From contig CALYMY010000027.1 of NCBI GenBank assembly GCA_944548615.1, positions 1 to 64,000 on the forward strand: a stretch of DNA of 64,000 nt. Reading direction: 5' to 3'. The notes under the pieces are model-generated. The model had not been told where the DNA came from, ran no database searches, and worked only from the letters and a program-made list of their open reading frames with translations. The first letter of the stretch is position 1. Every line of letters begins with the position of its first letter. The DNA comes from Micropterix aruncella. Taxonomy: Eukaryota > Arthropoda > Insecta > Lepidoptera > Micropterigidae. The translations under genes were made by a program, and so were the position numbers. Below, piece after piece: positions 45,090 through 56,974 of this stretch.

Positions 45090-46430
45090 TGACAGGCAGG
45101 GACGGGGGGGGGGAGGGGGGTGACGCGGTGACCACCCGGGCAGTTCTAACGACATGGGTCGTTTTATCTGCCCGGGATATCGTGCATCGACAACCTCACG
45201 CGTACCAGAAGGGTATTACGTGAGGGGTGGACGAACGGAGATATGGAGGAAGATTCTCATGGATTCTACCCCCTCCGGCACCCCGTGAACCGTTTATTTA
45301 ATCATAGAAATGTCAACAATTCACTTACTATCTATCATTATAAAATATACAAGTTTTAGCTTACGTACTAAAGTTATAAACAGAGTAAAGAAAAATAAAA
45401 GAAATAATTATTATTTAGTAGGATGACTGGTAGGCGATGAGATGGTGAATCCATGCTACTGAGTGGTCCCGGGTTCCTGCTGCAAACGGCAGGGGTTCCG
45501 TCGGGGGCATCTACATCGAAAGAACCTGCAAGAAGGCACGCACCCACAGGGGCGGCTAGGTTACGTCACAATACAAAATGGGCGACTTCGGGCGATGAAG
45601 CAGCCTCTGGACAGCACCGTTAAGAGGGGAGGCCCTCCCCCAGAGGAGGAGAGCCCCGCTACCTCAAATCCTCCCAGTTTGACACCCAGTGGTCCACAAA
45701 CTCCCGGAACGCTCGGTAGTAGACCTCGCAACTCACGAGATCCGCATACCAGATCGACAGAGTGCCGACGAACGCACCAACCACATCCATCATGTTTGCC
45801 CGTGCAGCGTCCAGCTTAGGGCATGTCCAAATGATGCGGTCTGCGGTCTGACGACCGGAGCCACACGGGCACCAGGAATCGTCGCTAAGTCCAAAGCCAA
45901 ATAGCTCGGCCCTGAACTCACCGTGACCCCCGATGAGTTGCGTGACTCGGTGGTCAAGCCGTAGAAAATCATTTTTCATCCGCTCGGACACCGACGGGAA
46001 GAAACTATGGGTGAGACGGCCTGTACCGCCGGCATCCCACCGTTCCTGCCAGACGCGCAGGCTCTCAGCCCGAATCAGGCGGGTACTCTCCACAAACCTG
46101 GTTTCCGCCGGGTTCACCGTCAGACTGAAATAGTCCACGAGCTCCCGGCGGCGTAACCGTGACTTAGCCGCACGCTCCAAAATCTCCAGATCAATCGGAG
46201 TATCCCAGCGATGACGGAAAGAGCGAGAGTGGAGGTCGTTCGATACGCGCCAGTCATCGCCACAAGTGGGAGACACTGGCCTCGCAGTAGAACCACACGC
46301 GCGGCCTCCGAGATGGAGGGCCACGCCCAAGCACGCGCTGCATAAGACACTTGCGAAACGAATACACACTTGTACAGCAGTTTTATGGCCGGGGAGCGAA
46401 TGCCCCACTCGGCCGTTTTATGAGCAACTT
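45090..46430 (-). pseudogene. R1-type LINE, ORF2 C-terminus and 3' UTR
   Basis: From 46430 the minus strand reads AHKTAEWGIRSPAIKLLYKC, VAMTGAYRTTSTLALSVIAG, then after a frame break near 46205 PIDLEILERAAKSRLRRREL, RVWQERWDAGGTGRLTHSFF, QLIGGHGEFRAELFGFGL and CPCGSGRQTADRIIWTCP. The HGxF and CxCGx..T..HxxWxCP-like motif is typical of the R1 clade. Stop at 45659. About 550 bp of 3' UTR follow, ending near a G-run at 45100. The upstream side is cut off at the R-A repeat. Confidence 0.8.
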
Positions 46431-47075
46431 GGGTTGTCGACTACAGCGGGCGAGCCCGTCACCACAGGAAGTTTTAACGATTAGTCGTTCTATCTCCCTG
46501 AAGTGAGCGTAGAAGACTTGGGACAAAACAGTCCACCAACTAGCTACGCCACAACCCGTAAGAGACCAACGCCTTAACCGCAAGATAGCCAGTAATGTTA
46601 CCTGGCGGGCCGACACTCGCGCCCTTACTTCCAATTGTGACCAGATTACTCCGGTCTCTTGATTGGTTTCGAGTTCGAGGTCGCTTGCGCGGTCCTCTCC
46701 CTTACGAAGCGGTGAAACGGTGTATACCGAATCTATCGCGGACCACGGCGTCCTTTGCCCGGCTGTTCACCCAGGATCGGATGGCCGATGGTCATTTCAA
46801 GAGCAGTCGCCGTAAGGTCCGCAACCATCCCCGCTCTATAGGAAACAGTACAGCTTCCAGACTTTCCCGACTCTTAGTCAGAGTTAGCTCCGTCTCGGAG
46901 CGCCCGAAGGTTGAATTCTAGGGGAGACCGACCCGCAGGCAATCGTCCTACTCTGGCTCCCCCTTCTGCGTGGAGGCCGCCGGATAGGTGTTGACCCGTG
47001 AGTATGACCGATCCTGAACGAATGGGTCTTCGTGGCCAACTCTAACAGGGCCCATTAGCTCCCTGCTGATGAGGT
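46430..47075 (+). repeat. R-A dispersed repeat, best full-length copy
   Basis: Runs from gttgtcgactacagcgggcg to gggcccattagctccctgct. Blocks in order match 20887-21545 and, in complement, 30905-31590. Flanks ZNF copy 2. Confidence 0.8.
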
Positions 47076-47504
47076 TCACAAAAGGGGGAGGGAGGGGAGA
47101 CCAATACTATCGCAACGTTTTCCTACTTGTACATTGAAGCATATAGGTACATGAAAGATACATGCATGCCAAGTTTCATCCTTTCTGCCGGTTACGACCA
47201 TAACTTCTATTTTTTGAGCTAAGGTGCGACCTTTTACAACGTTTTATGTATTATTATTATTTTTGTGAAAATATTTGTATATTTAATTATATATAATTTA
47301 CATAACTGCAAGACATGCCAATATTTAATCATTAAACTTGCCACGGCAACACTTACATACCTACCTTTTTTAAATATTCACATTGCAACACTGACAACAA
47401 ATGTCAAACCAACGCGACGTTTATTTTGTGTTAACTGTTACTTGTTATACAGTGTTACTTATCAAACTGATTCCTCCGAGTTTTCGATTGTTATTGATAT
47501 CGCA
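47076..47504 (+). other. Upstream flank of ZNF copy 2
   Basis: Complementary to the upstream flank of copy 1. The frame upstream of Met 47505 stays open to 47265, but the extra residues have no counterpart in copy 1's annotated start, so they are taken as 5' UTR. Confidence 0.5.
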
Positions 47505-48554
47505 ATGGAGGAGCAGGATAATAATGAAAGTAATGCAGATTTTAAAATTGATGTTTTTAAAGTGGAGCTGTCAGACACGGGCGACGAACTCAGACAAAAC
47601 ATTTTATTGTTCGAAGAGGGTGAAACATGTATTATCAAACCAGAACGAAGCGATGCTGTGGAATCAGACGTCGAGGAAGAGGCAGATGATGTCGTTTTGG
47701 TAGAGGTCAAAGTATTGGTGAACAGATTAATTGATTTCTCTTGCGTTGTTTGTGGCTGTAAGATCGATACGAGTAAGCCGATGGGTTATTGGAAATGTCT
47801 GAAAGATATGGTGGAGTTGCTGTGCCATGTCTGCAATAAGAAATGTGTGTGTGCTGAGTGTTACCGTGGATTTGCTCGTAAGGACACTTTGAAACGACAC
47901 ATTGAAGGGGTGCATCTCAAGATAAAGAAATATAAATGCGGTAAATGTGACAAAGCTTTCACTGAATGTGGTCATTTAAAACGACATATAAAATCGGTTC
48001 ACCGCCAATTGAAGTATTCGTGTCAGGAATGTGAGAAAGCTTATTCTCAACGAAGTTGCTTAACTACACATATTAACTTCGTACACCGAAAATCAATTAA
48101 TTTTAAATGTTGGATATGTGAGAAACCATTTCCAAGTCAAGCAACAGTTAGAAACCACCTCAATATGGTCCATCGCAAAATGAAGGAATTTAAATGTAAG
48201 CAATGCGAAAGCGCTTTCTTTGATCAAAGTGCCTTAAAAGTACATACGAATTCAGTCCACCTGAAGTTGAAGCCATTCGCCTGCAAGATATGCAAATGCA
48301 GCTTTTCGATGCGAGCCAATTTAAATATACACGTGAACTCTGTTCATCTTAAAGTGAAGAATTATATTTGTGCTGAATGTAAGAACGCATTCTCAAGAAA
48401 GGGGGAATTAGTTCAACACATTAACGTAGTTCATCTGAAATTAAAACCATTTATTTGTACGAAATGTAAGCGTGCGTTTGGCCAAAGATGTCAATATAAA
48501 AAGCATGTACGTTGTGGGAGTTGTTCCTTTAGAAACACTCAACAGCAGCGTTAG
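47505..48554 (+). CDS. C2H2 zinc-finger protein, copy 2
   Basis: 349 residues starting MEEQDNNESNADFKID, aligned end to end with copy 1 (29422-30471). Same plan: acidic N-terminus, Cys-rich segment (FSCVVCGCKIDTS), seven C2H2 fingers, final C2HC finger, and C-terminus SCSFRNTQQQR. Differences concentrate in finger residues that contact DNA: finger 1 is GFARKDTLKRH against GFNTKGNMKIH, finger 3 AYSQRSCLTTH against AYTSRFNLITH, finger 5 FFDQSALKVH against FFRQSDLTVH. The linkers are nearly unchanged. This suggests divergence in binding specificity. Probable nuclear DNA-binding protein; target unknown. Confidence 0.8.
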   Translation: MEEQDNNESNADFKIDVFKVELSDTGDELRQNILLFEEGETCIIKPERSDAVESDVEEEADDVVLVEVKVLVNRLIDFSCVVCGCKIDTSKPMGYWKCLKDMVELLCHVCNKKCVCAECYRGFARKDTLKRHIEGVHLKIKKYKCGKCDKAFTECGHLKRHIKSVHRQLKYSCQECEKAYSQRSCLTTHINFVHRKSINFKCWICEKPFPSQATVRNHLNMVHRKMKEFKCKQCESAFFDQSALKVHTNSVHLKLKPFACKICKCSFSMRANLNIHVNSVHLKVKNYICAECKNAFSRKGELVQHINVVHLKLKPFICTKCKRAFGQRCQYKKHVRCGSCSFRNTQQQR

Positions 48555-48596
48555 TTGAACCGCATTTAATCTCGGGAGTAATGTGTATTGTATTAA

Positions 48597-48920
48597 TTGT
48601 ACATACGAAAAGTACATACGAATTCAGTCCACCTGAAGTTGAAGCCATTCGCCTGCAAGATATGCAAATGCAGCTTTTCGATGCGAGCCAATTTAAATAT
48701 ACACGTGAACTCTGTTCATCTTAAAGTGAAGAATTATATTTGTGCTGAATGTAACCACGCATTCTCACTAAAGAATTGTTTAGTTCGACACATTAACAAG
48801 GTTCATCTGAAACTAAAACCATTCATGTACGCAATGTGAGAGTGCGTTTGGCCGAAGATGTGACTATAAAAGACACATGCGCTCTAGGATATGTTTATTG
48901 AAAAATACTCAACAGTAGCG
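48597..48920 (+). pseudogene. Zinc-finger array fragment behind copy 2
   Basis: Reads KVHTNSVHLKLKPFACKICK and CAECNHAFSLKNCLVRHINK VHLKLKPF, then a frame break and ECVCAFGRRCDYKRHMRS-like codons and a terminal CLLKNTQQ. It is a partial tandem duplicate of the last fingers and C-terminus of the adjacent gene. Confidence 0.75.
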
Positions 48921-49014
48921 TCAGATTAACCTCGATCAGTCTCGGTAGTAATGTGTAATGTATCGTAGGCTACCTGCCTGAGCGCGTCATTACGTGGTTA
49001 TGTTTTTTGCTTTT

Positions 49015-49235
49015 GAGTGTCTCTGTGAACTTACAAGTGCACGCTGTTCATCCAGTGATGAAGTTTATGTGCGCTGAATGTATTTACGCTTGCTCTGGAA
49101 AAGGATATTAGTTTTAAAAAGAAAATTTAAATAATCTAGGTATTTGTACGAAATGGAATCTGGCATGAATGGGGACTTTAAACGACATATAAATTCTGGA
49201 AATTGCTCTTGGAAACGACACAAATGCGTCAGGTT
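49015..49235 (+). pseudogene. Older zinc-finger fragment
   Basis: Codons for NLQVHAVHPVMKFMCAECIY and ACSGKGY are visible around 49025-49110, then KRHINSGNCSWK-like codons around 49180-49215. Heavily decayed. Confidence 0.5.
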
Positions 49236-50077
49236 AACCTTAGCCCTAAGTTATATATTAAGCTATTACGATTTTAATACTGATGCGTATAATCTTGAAT
49301 TAGTTTAAGGATTTTAACGTTAAGAAACCATGGGTTAATAATGTAGTTATTCGCGTTTGTAAAGTTTATATATCGAATATTATTAGTTTATATTTTGTTA
49401 TCTTTATCAAAATAATCGGGTATTAAATGAATTGCGCTCTGCGGCCGCTTCACACGTGTCGTTTGCTCCAGTATTTTAATTGTCGCTTGCTCCAGATGTG
49501 GCTTGTCTGCGTTGCTTGCTCCAGATGTGGCTTGCCTGCGTCGCTTGCTCCAGATGTTTGCTACACAAAGGTTGCAACCTTTGTGTTAACCGTAGTGCCA
49601 GACCGCAAGTAGCAGTAAGGATATGACCGGCCCAGAAAGGTAACCATGAGCGTCTTCTAACTGAACTTTCGTGCTGGATATTATCTAGCTGCATCCCCTG
49701 ATTTCACACACTGTGATGAACTTACCCATACACGTTACATTTTACGTCGTCTCATTTTGTTGTATTATTAAATTTTAATATTTAAAAGATGTAATGTTTC
49801 TTTATACCTTTTTGATTTTTAACGCTGTTTTATTTTCCCATTTTATTTTAACTTTTTACACAATCGTAGAATTAATTTTTTCGGTATATTCTGTATAATT
49901 ATGTTTTTACTCATGCTAGATTATGTGTAATATTAGATTGCTGAATTTGTCATTTTTTTAGCCCGATATTATAATTAGTACGTAGGTTTTAACGTAGGTA
50001 AATATATATCATTAGGATATTAGAATTATACATAATATAATATTTGTAAGTTTTTATTTAGGTTTTTTGATTACAAA
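49236..50077. other. No gene; short minisatellite
   Basis: 49459-49560 has four irregular copies of a roughly 25-33-bp unit around cgcttgctccagatgtggct. 49598-49645 matches 34485-34530 in complement. The rest is AT-rich. Confidence 0.5.
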
Positions 50078-50081
50078 TTAA

Positions 50082-51400
50082 CCCGTCAAATGTGAGGCGT
50101 CCCATTAGGGATATAAACTTTAATACGTTGAAATGTGAGGCGTCCCAATAGGGTCATCATGATGGAGGCCACAGTCGCCGTTTGGTAAAAAATCCATTAA
50201 AAAATAGAACGCGCTTCTATATTTTATCGTTTGATGCCAGAAAATAGCCAATGATTCGTTACCATTACTGTATACGATAGTATCATGCGATAAAATCTGT
50301 ACGATACATGGCAACTCTGCCAACTCGTGGAAAATTCCGCTTCGCCAGTGCGACATTTCGTTCGACTGAGCGCCGCGCGACTCGTTACCGAAATTACAAT
50401 TGTGAGTGTTTTTAGTTGGATTTTACCCGTAAAAGTGAGTTATATGCATTCTAAAATTGTGTAGGAATGATAATTACCGTTTGGAGAAGGCCATTTCCTT
50501 TTTTTCACGTAGTTTTTAGTAAATTTGTGAAATGGCGCAACACGTCAATGGCGGTCGAGATCAACATTTTTTTCAAAACGAACGAAATCTCGTGAGTGTA
50601 GTGAAAATATTGGTTTATTTCGCTTATAAAATCGTTATTATTCAATGTAGGAGGTATATACTCAAGGAATTAGATGTATTTTGATATTTACACGTCGTTT
50701 ACAAACTGACCACGTTTTCAGAGTTCATAGTTTGGCGGCAAAAGCCGAAATTTCTCAATGTGTATAGAGAAGGCTTGCATTTCTATCGATACAAAACAAC
50801 AACAAAAATACGGAAAAAAAATTTTATTTTCGATATTTTTATTTTTAAGAAATTTGGTTATTTGAATATCGGATTTTATAGAGAAACTAAAATGCAGCTT
50901 AAAATAACATACAACTTTTTTTCAATTTGGGCTTATTTACTGAGAAAATCTAGACTGTGTCTCACCATGCGGTGTAAGATCGTTATACCAGCCTGGGGTG
51001 ACGGGTTCGCCCGTTGTAGTCGACAACCCAAGTTGTTAGTCAGAGTGCACAGTCGATTGGCTTATGCCGCACGGTGCGCAGACCGTCCAGAAACGCCAGA
51101 AGTTTGATTCCTAGGGGAAACTGCCCATAAGGTGGGGGAATTCAAGCTGATTAGGGAAGATTTGATAATCCTAGCATAGGAAACTAACCATAGGGCCAGA
51201 GTCCTACCCAGGCTCGCACTTCATACGTGGAGGCCGTCGCATAGGTGTTGACCCGTGAGTGTGACCAACCCTGAACAGAATGGGTCTTCGTGGCTACCTC
51301 AGCGAGGGCCCATTAACTTTCTCAACGGTCAACAGCACAGACACGATTGGGTTACTAACTATTTTGTTTTTTTTTTGAAAAATGTATTTTTGTTTTTTAG
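50082..51400 (+). promoter_or_regulatory. 5' terminus and 5' region of element 3
   Basis: Directly repeated atgtgaggcgtcccattagg and atgtgaggcgtcccaatagg (starting near 50090 and 50135) lie just inside the end and recur in element 2. A long AT-rich block follows (50240-50990), then R-A sequence (50990-51320), then ttttgttttttag before the ATG. Confidence 0.5.
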
Positions 51401-51603
51401 ATGTCTTTTAATCGAGATCCGGATCGGACGCCGCCCCAGGCGTTCCTAGATCTCCTGGAGGAGTCGGGGTCCAATTCGGATGAAATAGATGAAGGTGCAG
51501 CGCCGGCGTTCTGGGATGATGACGTTGGATATGACGATGACGACGCAGATATCGTGAAAATGTCGATCGATTTTCAAAGCCCCGGCGGAACTCTGGGTAA
51601 TTA
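51401..51603 (+). pseudogene. Exon A' of element 3
   Basis: Starts MSFNRDPDRTPPQAFLDLLE, acidic middle (DDDVGYDDDDAD), and ends GGTLGN plus two bases at donor AATTA/GTAAGTATAT (GT at 51604-51605). Same phase as exon A of element 1 (203 nt against 311 nt). Confidence 0.65.
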
Positions 51604-51675
51604 GTAAGTATATAAAGAATTCCATGTTATTTTCAGAATTTATCGTCAATTTATTGTATTTTTGTCTTTCAATAG

Positions 51676-51902
51676 TGAGTGGCCGCTGTCATGATCCCGG
51701 TTGTCGGCTGCGCCGCTGCCTCCACCACGCGGGCCGGTTGCAGCCCTTGGCCAGCGCGGGCACAGCGGCGCCCGAGCCGCGTCCAGCAGCGCGGGCGACT
51801 GCCCGTTCCGGCCCAGCATCCGCCACCCGCCACCGCCTAGAACCCAGCGCTCGCCCGCCGGGCCGCCCACCCGACGCCTATTTTTCGCCCAACTACAGAG
51901 AG
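51676..51902 (+). pseudogene. Exon B' of element 3, frameshifted
   Basis: Acceptor TTTGTCTTTCAATAG and donor CAGAGAG/GTATAA. In one frame it reads RPSIRHPPPPRTQRSP, in another AYFSPNYRE, corresponding to RPTIRRPPPRTEQRSP and FLSPSYRE of element 1. The need for two frames, and a length of 227 against 226, show a one-base shift. Confidence 0.6.
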
Positions 51903-52039
51903 GTATAAAATACAAATATTTATTTATTTTCCAAAACTTTTCGGTACGAGTACTTTACCTTCCTAATAACTCACATGAATACTCAATATCATTAAAACCA
52001 TAGATTTAAGTAGCAAAATTGCGTTTAAAAGTATCCGAA

Positions 52040-52200
52040 GACGACGCTATTCGACCATTCGGCTACCCGATACCAGGAGATAGCCGGACAAAGGATGCCA
52101 TGGTCCGCGATAGATTCGGTACACACCGATCACCGCAAGACAAGGGAGAGGATCACTCGAGCGACTTCGAACCTGTAACCAGTTTCGAATCGCTAATCGC
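52040..52200 (-). repeat. R-A fragment in intron B'-C'
   Basis: Contains gcatggtccgcgatagattcggt-type and ggatcactcgagcgacttcg sequence in the order of 15580-15680 (complement). Confidence 0.6.
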
Positions 52201-52479
52201 TAGTTTAGGTAGGTTTAGGACAGCTGCCTTGCCGCATGTGAACGTTTACCGTACCGCCCATTCGCTCCCCCTTCGAAGCCGAAGAATGTGAGATGCGGAA
52301 ATTGCGGTTTTAGATAATTTTTCCAGGAAGGAGTTTGAAATTTTCCCGGAGAGACCGAGATATTTATAGAGTCACCCGTTCTCTCAATCTCGGTCTTCGG
52401 CGGGTACAAATACACCAATTCTTCTAAGGACGGTCAGATTATCGACGATCCTACTAAGCAGTATTTTGTTACTTTTCAG

Positions 52480-52541
52480 ACATCGCCGCTGCGTACGCGC
52501 TCTGCTTCCCCTGTCTGCCTTTCGCCGCCTAGCACTCTAAG
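52480..52541 (+). pseudogene. Exon C' of element 3
   Basis: Acceptor TTACTTTTCAG (AG at 52478-52479), donor CTAAG/GTCTGT (GT at 52542-52543). Starts TSPLRTRSASPVC and ends SPPSTL plus two bases, phase 0 in and phase 2 out as in element 1. Confidence 0.65.
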
Positions 52542-52559
52542 GTCTGTATTTATTCATTT

Positions 52560-53690
52560 TTCTGGAAGTCTCTAACTATAGAACACCTTTGATAATCCAC
52601 TATATATAGATAATCCACTATATACATTGATCTGGAAGTCTCTAACTATAGAACACCTTTGATAATCCACTATATAGGAATTGTGTCATAGTACATCAAA
52701 AATCAATAATATTCACCGAGACGAGATTTTAAAAGTGTATGTTACCAGCCGATTCTAACTTATAAACCTCAAATTGATTCAAACTAGCTAAAACCAAGTG
52801 CATAAGGACCTAACAAATGGGTCTAGACACATAGAATACTCATTATTATTCTTCTTCTTCTTTTGGAGAATACATTTTAGTCAGGATAGGAGAATTTCAT
52901 ATATGAAGGAGCTCTCGTACAAGTGATAACAGGGCAATCATCATCCGATATTGGAAAAGTGACTTAAAACTATTAGCATACATTGATCTGGAAGTCTCTA
53001 ACTATAGAACACCTTTGATAATCCACTATATAGGAATTGTGTCATAGTACATCAAAAATCAATATTATTCACCGAGACGAGATTTTAAAAGTGTATGTTA
53101 CCAGCCGATTCTAACTTATAAACCTCAAATTGATTCAAACTAGCTAAAACCAAGTGCATAAGGACCTAACAAATGGGTCTAGACACATAGAATACTCATT
53201 ATTATTCTTCTTCTTCTTTTGGAGAATACATTTTAGTCAGGATAGGAGAATTTCATATATGAAGGAGCTCTCGTACAAGTGAAAACAGGTCAATCATCAT
53301 CCGATATTGGAAAAGTGACTTAAAACTATTAGCATACATTGATCTGGAAGTCTCTAACTATAGAACACCTTTGATAATCCACTATATAGGAATTGTGTCA
53401 TAGTACATCAAAAATCAATATTATTCACCGAGACGAGATTTTAAAAGTGTATGTTACCAGCCGATTCTAACTTATAAACCTTAAATTGATTCAAACTAGC
53501 TAAAACCAAGTGCATAAGGACCTAACAAATGGGTCTAGATACATAGAATACTCATTATTATTCTTCTTTTTCTTTTGGAGAATACATTTTAGTCAGGATA
53601 GGAGAATTTCGTATATGAAGGAGCTCATACAAGAGAAAACAGGGCTATTTCACTTGAAATCTCAATTATCTGCATACTTTGAATATCTTT
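52560..53690 (+). repeat. 356-bp tandem repeat, three copies
   Basis: cattgatctggaagtctcta recurs at 52625, 52981 and 53337, a period of exactly 356 bp. An extra partial start lies at 52562. Units are nearly identical by eye. A single complementary copy lies in element 1 (7790-8175). Confidence 0.95.
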
Positions 53691-54520
53691 ATACATATAT
53701 TAGTACATATATATATTATTACATATATGTTAGTACATATAGTATACATAGGAAATAATACACGAGATTTGGTTTAGGTAGTAATATATAATTTAATAAA
53801 ACAACTTAAATTATTAGCGAGAGCAATTGAGACTCCGCATACATTGGACCCCTTTCAAGCAGGTACTTCTTTATAAGTATTTTGAATGAATTTAAGTTGT
53901 TTGCATTCTTATAACTCTCATTTAAATTATTATAAAATCTCGGCGCAAGGAAGTAAAAATGCCTTTGGGCAAATGAGGACTTTACAATCGGAATATTATA
54001 ATTCGACCCAGTAGCTTGCCTTGTGTTTTTAGTTTGTTGGCTTCTTGTCTGCTGATCCTTGATTCTGTGAAACTCAATTCAGTAGCCTCCTCGTGTAAAA
54101 GGCTACCCCAGGTAAGGCTCTTGCGTCTCAGGCCTCACGGCTAGTGGATCGGTTTCTCCTGGTGGATTTCCCCGGGCGCTACTGGACGGTTTGCGTACCG
54201 TTCGACAATTTGAATATTACGATGAATAATTTTACTACATATCTTTTCTACTACTTATGAATAATTTTACTACGTATCAATTGATTTTATATTCCCTAAG
54301 GGGATTCATTTTTCACTGGACTGTTACGGGATGACATAACGATTCTAGTAATACCGCAGACTTCTAAATCGGTCTGAGCGTTTAGAAGTTATGATGGAAT
54401 AAAGAAACAGAAATTTGCGGTCAGGGGAAATTTTCGATCACTACAACAGAATTAGGTTTTTGAAATTGAATTGAAATTTAGACAGGACGTGAGAACTAAT
54501 AATATTGTTTTAATTTTCAG
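53691..54520 (+). other. Intron C'-D' of element 3
   Basis: A tacatata microsatellite at 53690-53750. 54090-54210 is an R-A second-subfamily fragment (gtaaggctcttgcgtctcag). From about 54330 the sequence is the complement of 14560-14745 in element 2. Confidence 0.5.
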
Positions 54521-54586
54521 ACGACCTCTAGCGGCGGCGGGGCGAGTAGCCGGCGCGCGGCGCGCGGCGGAGAGCGACGGGCGGCG
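54521..54586 (+). pseudogene. Exon D' remnant of element 3
   Basis: Acceptor TTTTAATTTTCAG, then RPLAAAGRVAGARRAAESDG in frame with exon C'. At 54586/54587 the exon jumps to 3' region sequence. The first residues match VPLAAAGRVQGRA of element 1. Confidence 0.75.
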
Positions 54587-55034
54587 TTTTGTTATTACTG
54601 TTTCATATAGAATAACGACGTTTCACTCGAAATTTTGTTGAATTACAAGGAATTTTGATGAAACTCCATTACTCGATTATATGTATCATTATATTTCAAC
54701 GATGTAACGTGATGTGTGTTATGCACTTTTTTTTGTGATACATTATAAATTTTTATCAAATGTGGCAATTTTTAAACGTGCATGTACTATTTTGTACTGG
54801 ATATTTAGTACCAATAAAAAAAAATTAAAGCATAAGTCGCATAAAAAATAAATGATAAAATCCAATCTCATATTTTTCTATGTTTCTTTTGTATATAAAG
54901 AAACGAATAATTGTATACCTAATATACCAACTGATGAAAGTTTTTATTTTAGTCGGTACAATTGTTTTGTTTATTTTTATGACATGTTTGTTTTATTTTT
55001 ATCAAATGACTGTTACTGTAAAATTTTGTACTGG

Positions 55035-55262
55035 AAATTTATTCTATTTTTGATATTTCTAAATGATATTTTTAATATTTAGACAATGTAATGGTTGATT
55101 TTGTATAGTTTATTGACTTTCAGATTTCTAACTTGATTTAATTTTATTTTTGCCAGATATATGATATGTTTAAAATATGAATATTATAAAAAATGTATTT
55201 ATTAATTGTAAGTTCTATACCCTTACCGGGTTTTTTGGAATAAATAAACTTTGAACTTTGAA
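55035..55262 (+). mobile_element. LINE-tail-like insertion in the 3' region of element 3
   Basis: Elements 1 and 2 have continuous sequence across this point (complement of ctaaatttccagtacaaaat; 2280-2300, 14000-14030). Here about 220 bp intervene, ending ccttaccgggttttttggaa taaataaactttgaacttt and then aaataaa. This looks like a polyadenylated retroelement tail. Confidence 0.45.
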
Positions 55263-55330
55263 ATAAAAAAAAAATGGTTTCTTGAGTTTTCTTCTAGAAA
55301 ATAATAATTATTATACAAAAGTTGTTAAAA

Positions 55331-55907
55331 AACGAATATACCGCGTGAAGTTTGTAGCACCCGACGTTTCGGCGATGTTGCAGCGGCCGCTGTCCAGTCT
55401 ACTCGGGACAACGGCTGCTGCAACGTCGCCGAAACGTGGGGTGCTACAAACTTCACGCGGTAAATTCGTTTTTTAACCACTTTGTATAATGCCTTTGCCA
55501 TTATTATGAAATCAAAAACTTAACGCGTTTGTTTGACATTATAAATAGCTTTATAAACGAATTTACCGCGTGAACTTTGTGGCACCCGACGTTTCGGCGA
55601 TGTTGCAGCGGCCGCTGTCCAGTCTACCCTGGACAACGGCGGCTGCAACGTCGCCGAAACGTCGGGTGCCACAAAGTTCACGCGGTAAATTCGTTTATAA
55701 AGCTATTTATAATGTCAAACAACCGCGATAATCTTTTTCATAATAATTGCAAAGGCATGATACAAATGTGGTTAAAAAACGAATTTACCACGTAAAGTTT
55801 GGACACCAACGTTTCGGCGACGTTGCAGCCGCCGCTGTCCAGTCTACCCTGGGCAACGTCGCCGAAACGTCGGGTGCTACACACTTCACGCGGTAAATTC
55901 GTTTATA
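55331..55907. repeat. Palindrome array of element 3
   Basis: Three hairpins (about 55331-55474, 55553-55700, 55778-55907) in reverse order relative to element 1, with the same mirror-image flanks. The middle hairpin arms are almost perfect. Confidence 0.85.
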
Positions 55908-56974
55908 AAGCTATAATGTGAAGCAACCGCGATAGTCTGATTTCATAATAATTGCAAAGGCATACAAAAGTGGTTAGAAGTTTTTCGAATGTATTGAAAA
56001 CTTGACGCGTATTAGATGTCCAATAACTAATTATTATACTCCAGTCACATTTCATAGAAGAAACTAGAAAATCACACTCCGAATTTGCCTAAACAAATGA
56101 GATCGCACCGCGGCGTATTGCATAGACAGGCGCGCTGCCTAATTTTATCGATATTCGCGAAATCGCGGGGTGCGCATACCTATTTGTTTACGTAATTAGT
56201 ATAGAAGAATTACCATATTTTGAGTGTGATTTCCTATAGTTTTTCTATGAAATGTGACTCTTTAGAGTATAATAATTAGTTATTAGACATATAATAAGCA
56301 CATAATAACACAATATATTTGAAAAACTTTATCCACTTTTGTATTATGACCTGTCAAAGTTAATGCCAAATTTTCGTCACCGACTCGCAAAAGTTTGGAT
56401 TTTTCTGTAATATTAGACAAAGCTGAAAGAACTGGTATGATTTTATAAGAAGTGTAGTGTAGTGGAAAAGTTATTATGAAAGAATTTCATATAAATAAAG
56501 TCCCTAAGTAGTCAGAAATACAAAATTAAAAAAAAAAAATTTTACGAGGAGACATCAAATTTTTCTTGGTTATTATGACTGAAAAACTAAATATTTTTGT
56601 ATGCAAAGAAGTAAAACAAAATAATGGTTTTGGTAAAGCATTTAATAAAGAACATAACTGTAAATACAATTTCCGCATAGACTTTCGTATTTTGTGATAA
56701 AAACATCGAAATGATAAATAGGCGAGTTTTTTCACTTCGCCAAATTTGTAATTTGTCGCCATTATTATCTTAATTGATTTACGAGATAAGGTTATAATGT
56801 TTTATATGTCAAATTTCAATGCGATCATTTTACAGTTCTTCTTTTTATGATCCGTATAGTGGTTTACAAGTTATGGTCGTTTTTATCAAGGTCGTCGATT
56901 TTGCGCGCAAAAAGGTCGCGCGCGAATGGGACGGCTGAATTTTATTCCGCGAGGAGAGGGGTTAACTCTGAACA

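Larger units (their letters stand above)
50078..56965 (+). mobile_element. piggyBac element 3, about 6.9 kb, internally deleted
   Basis: 5' end TTAA (50078-50081) then CCCGTCAAATGTGAGGCG; 3' end GGAGAGGGG then TTAA (56962-56965). Both target TTAAs are intact. Order: 5' region, exon A' (51401-51603), exon B' (51676-51902), exon C' (52480-52541), 356-bp tandem repeats, exon D' remnant (54521-54586), palindrome array (55331-55907), conserved subterminal block (56520-56770). Exon B' has a frameshift relative to A', and D' is deleted, so no transposase is made. Its exons with matching splice sites are the key evidence for the exon model of element 1. Confidence 0.8.

Noticed and set aside
45463..46133. 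Plus-strand frames across the R1 LINE region
   Set aside because: Antisense shadows of the minus-strand ORF2 end.
47265..47504. N-terminal extension of ZNF copy 2
   Set aside because: The paralogue starts at the equivalent of Met 47505 and the extension looks like translated AT-rich leader.
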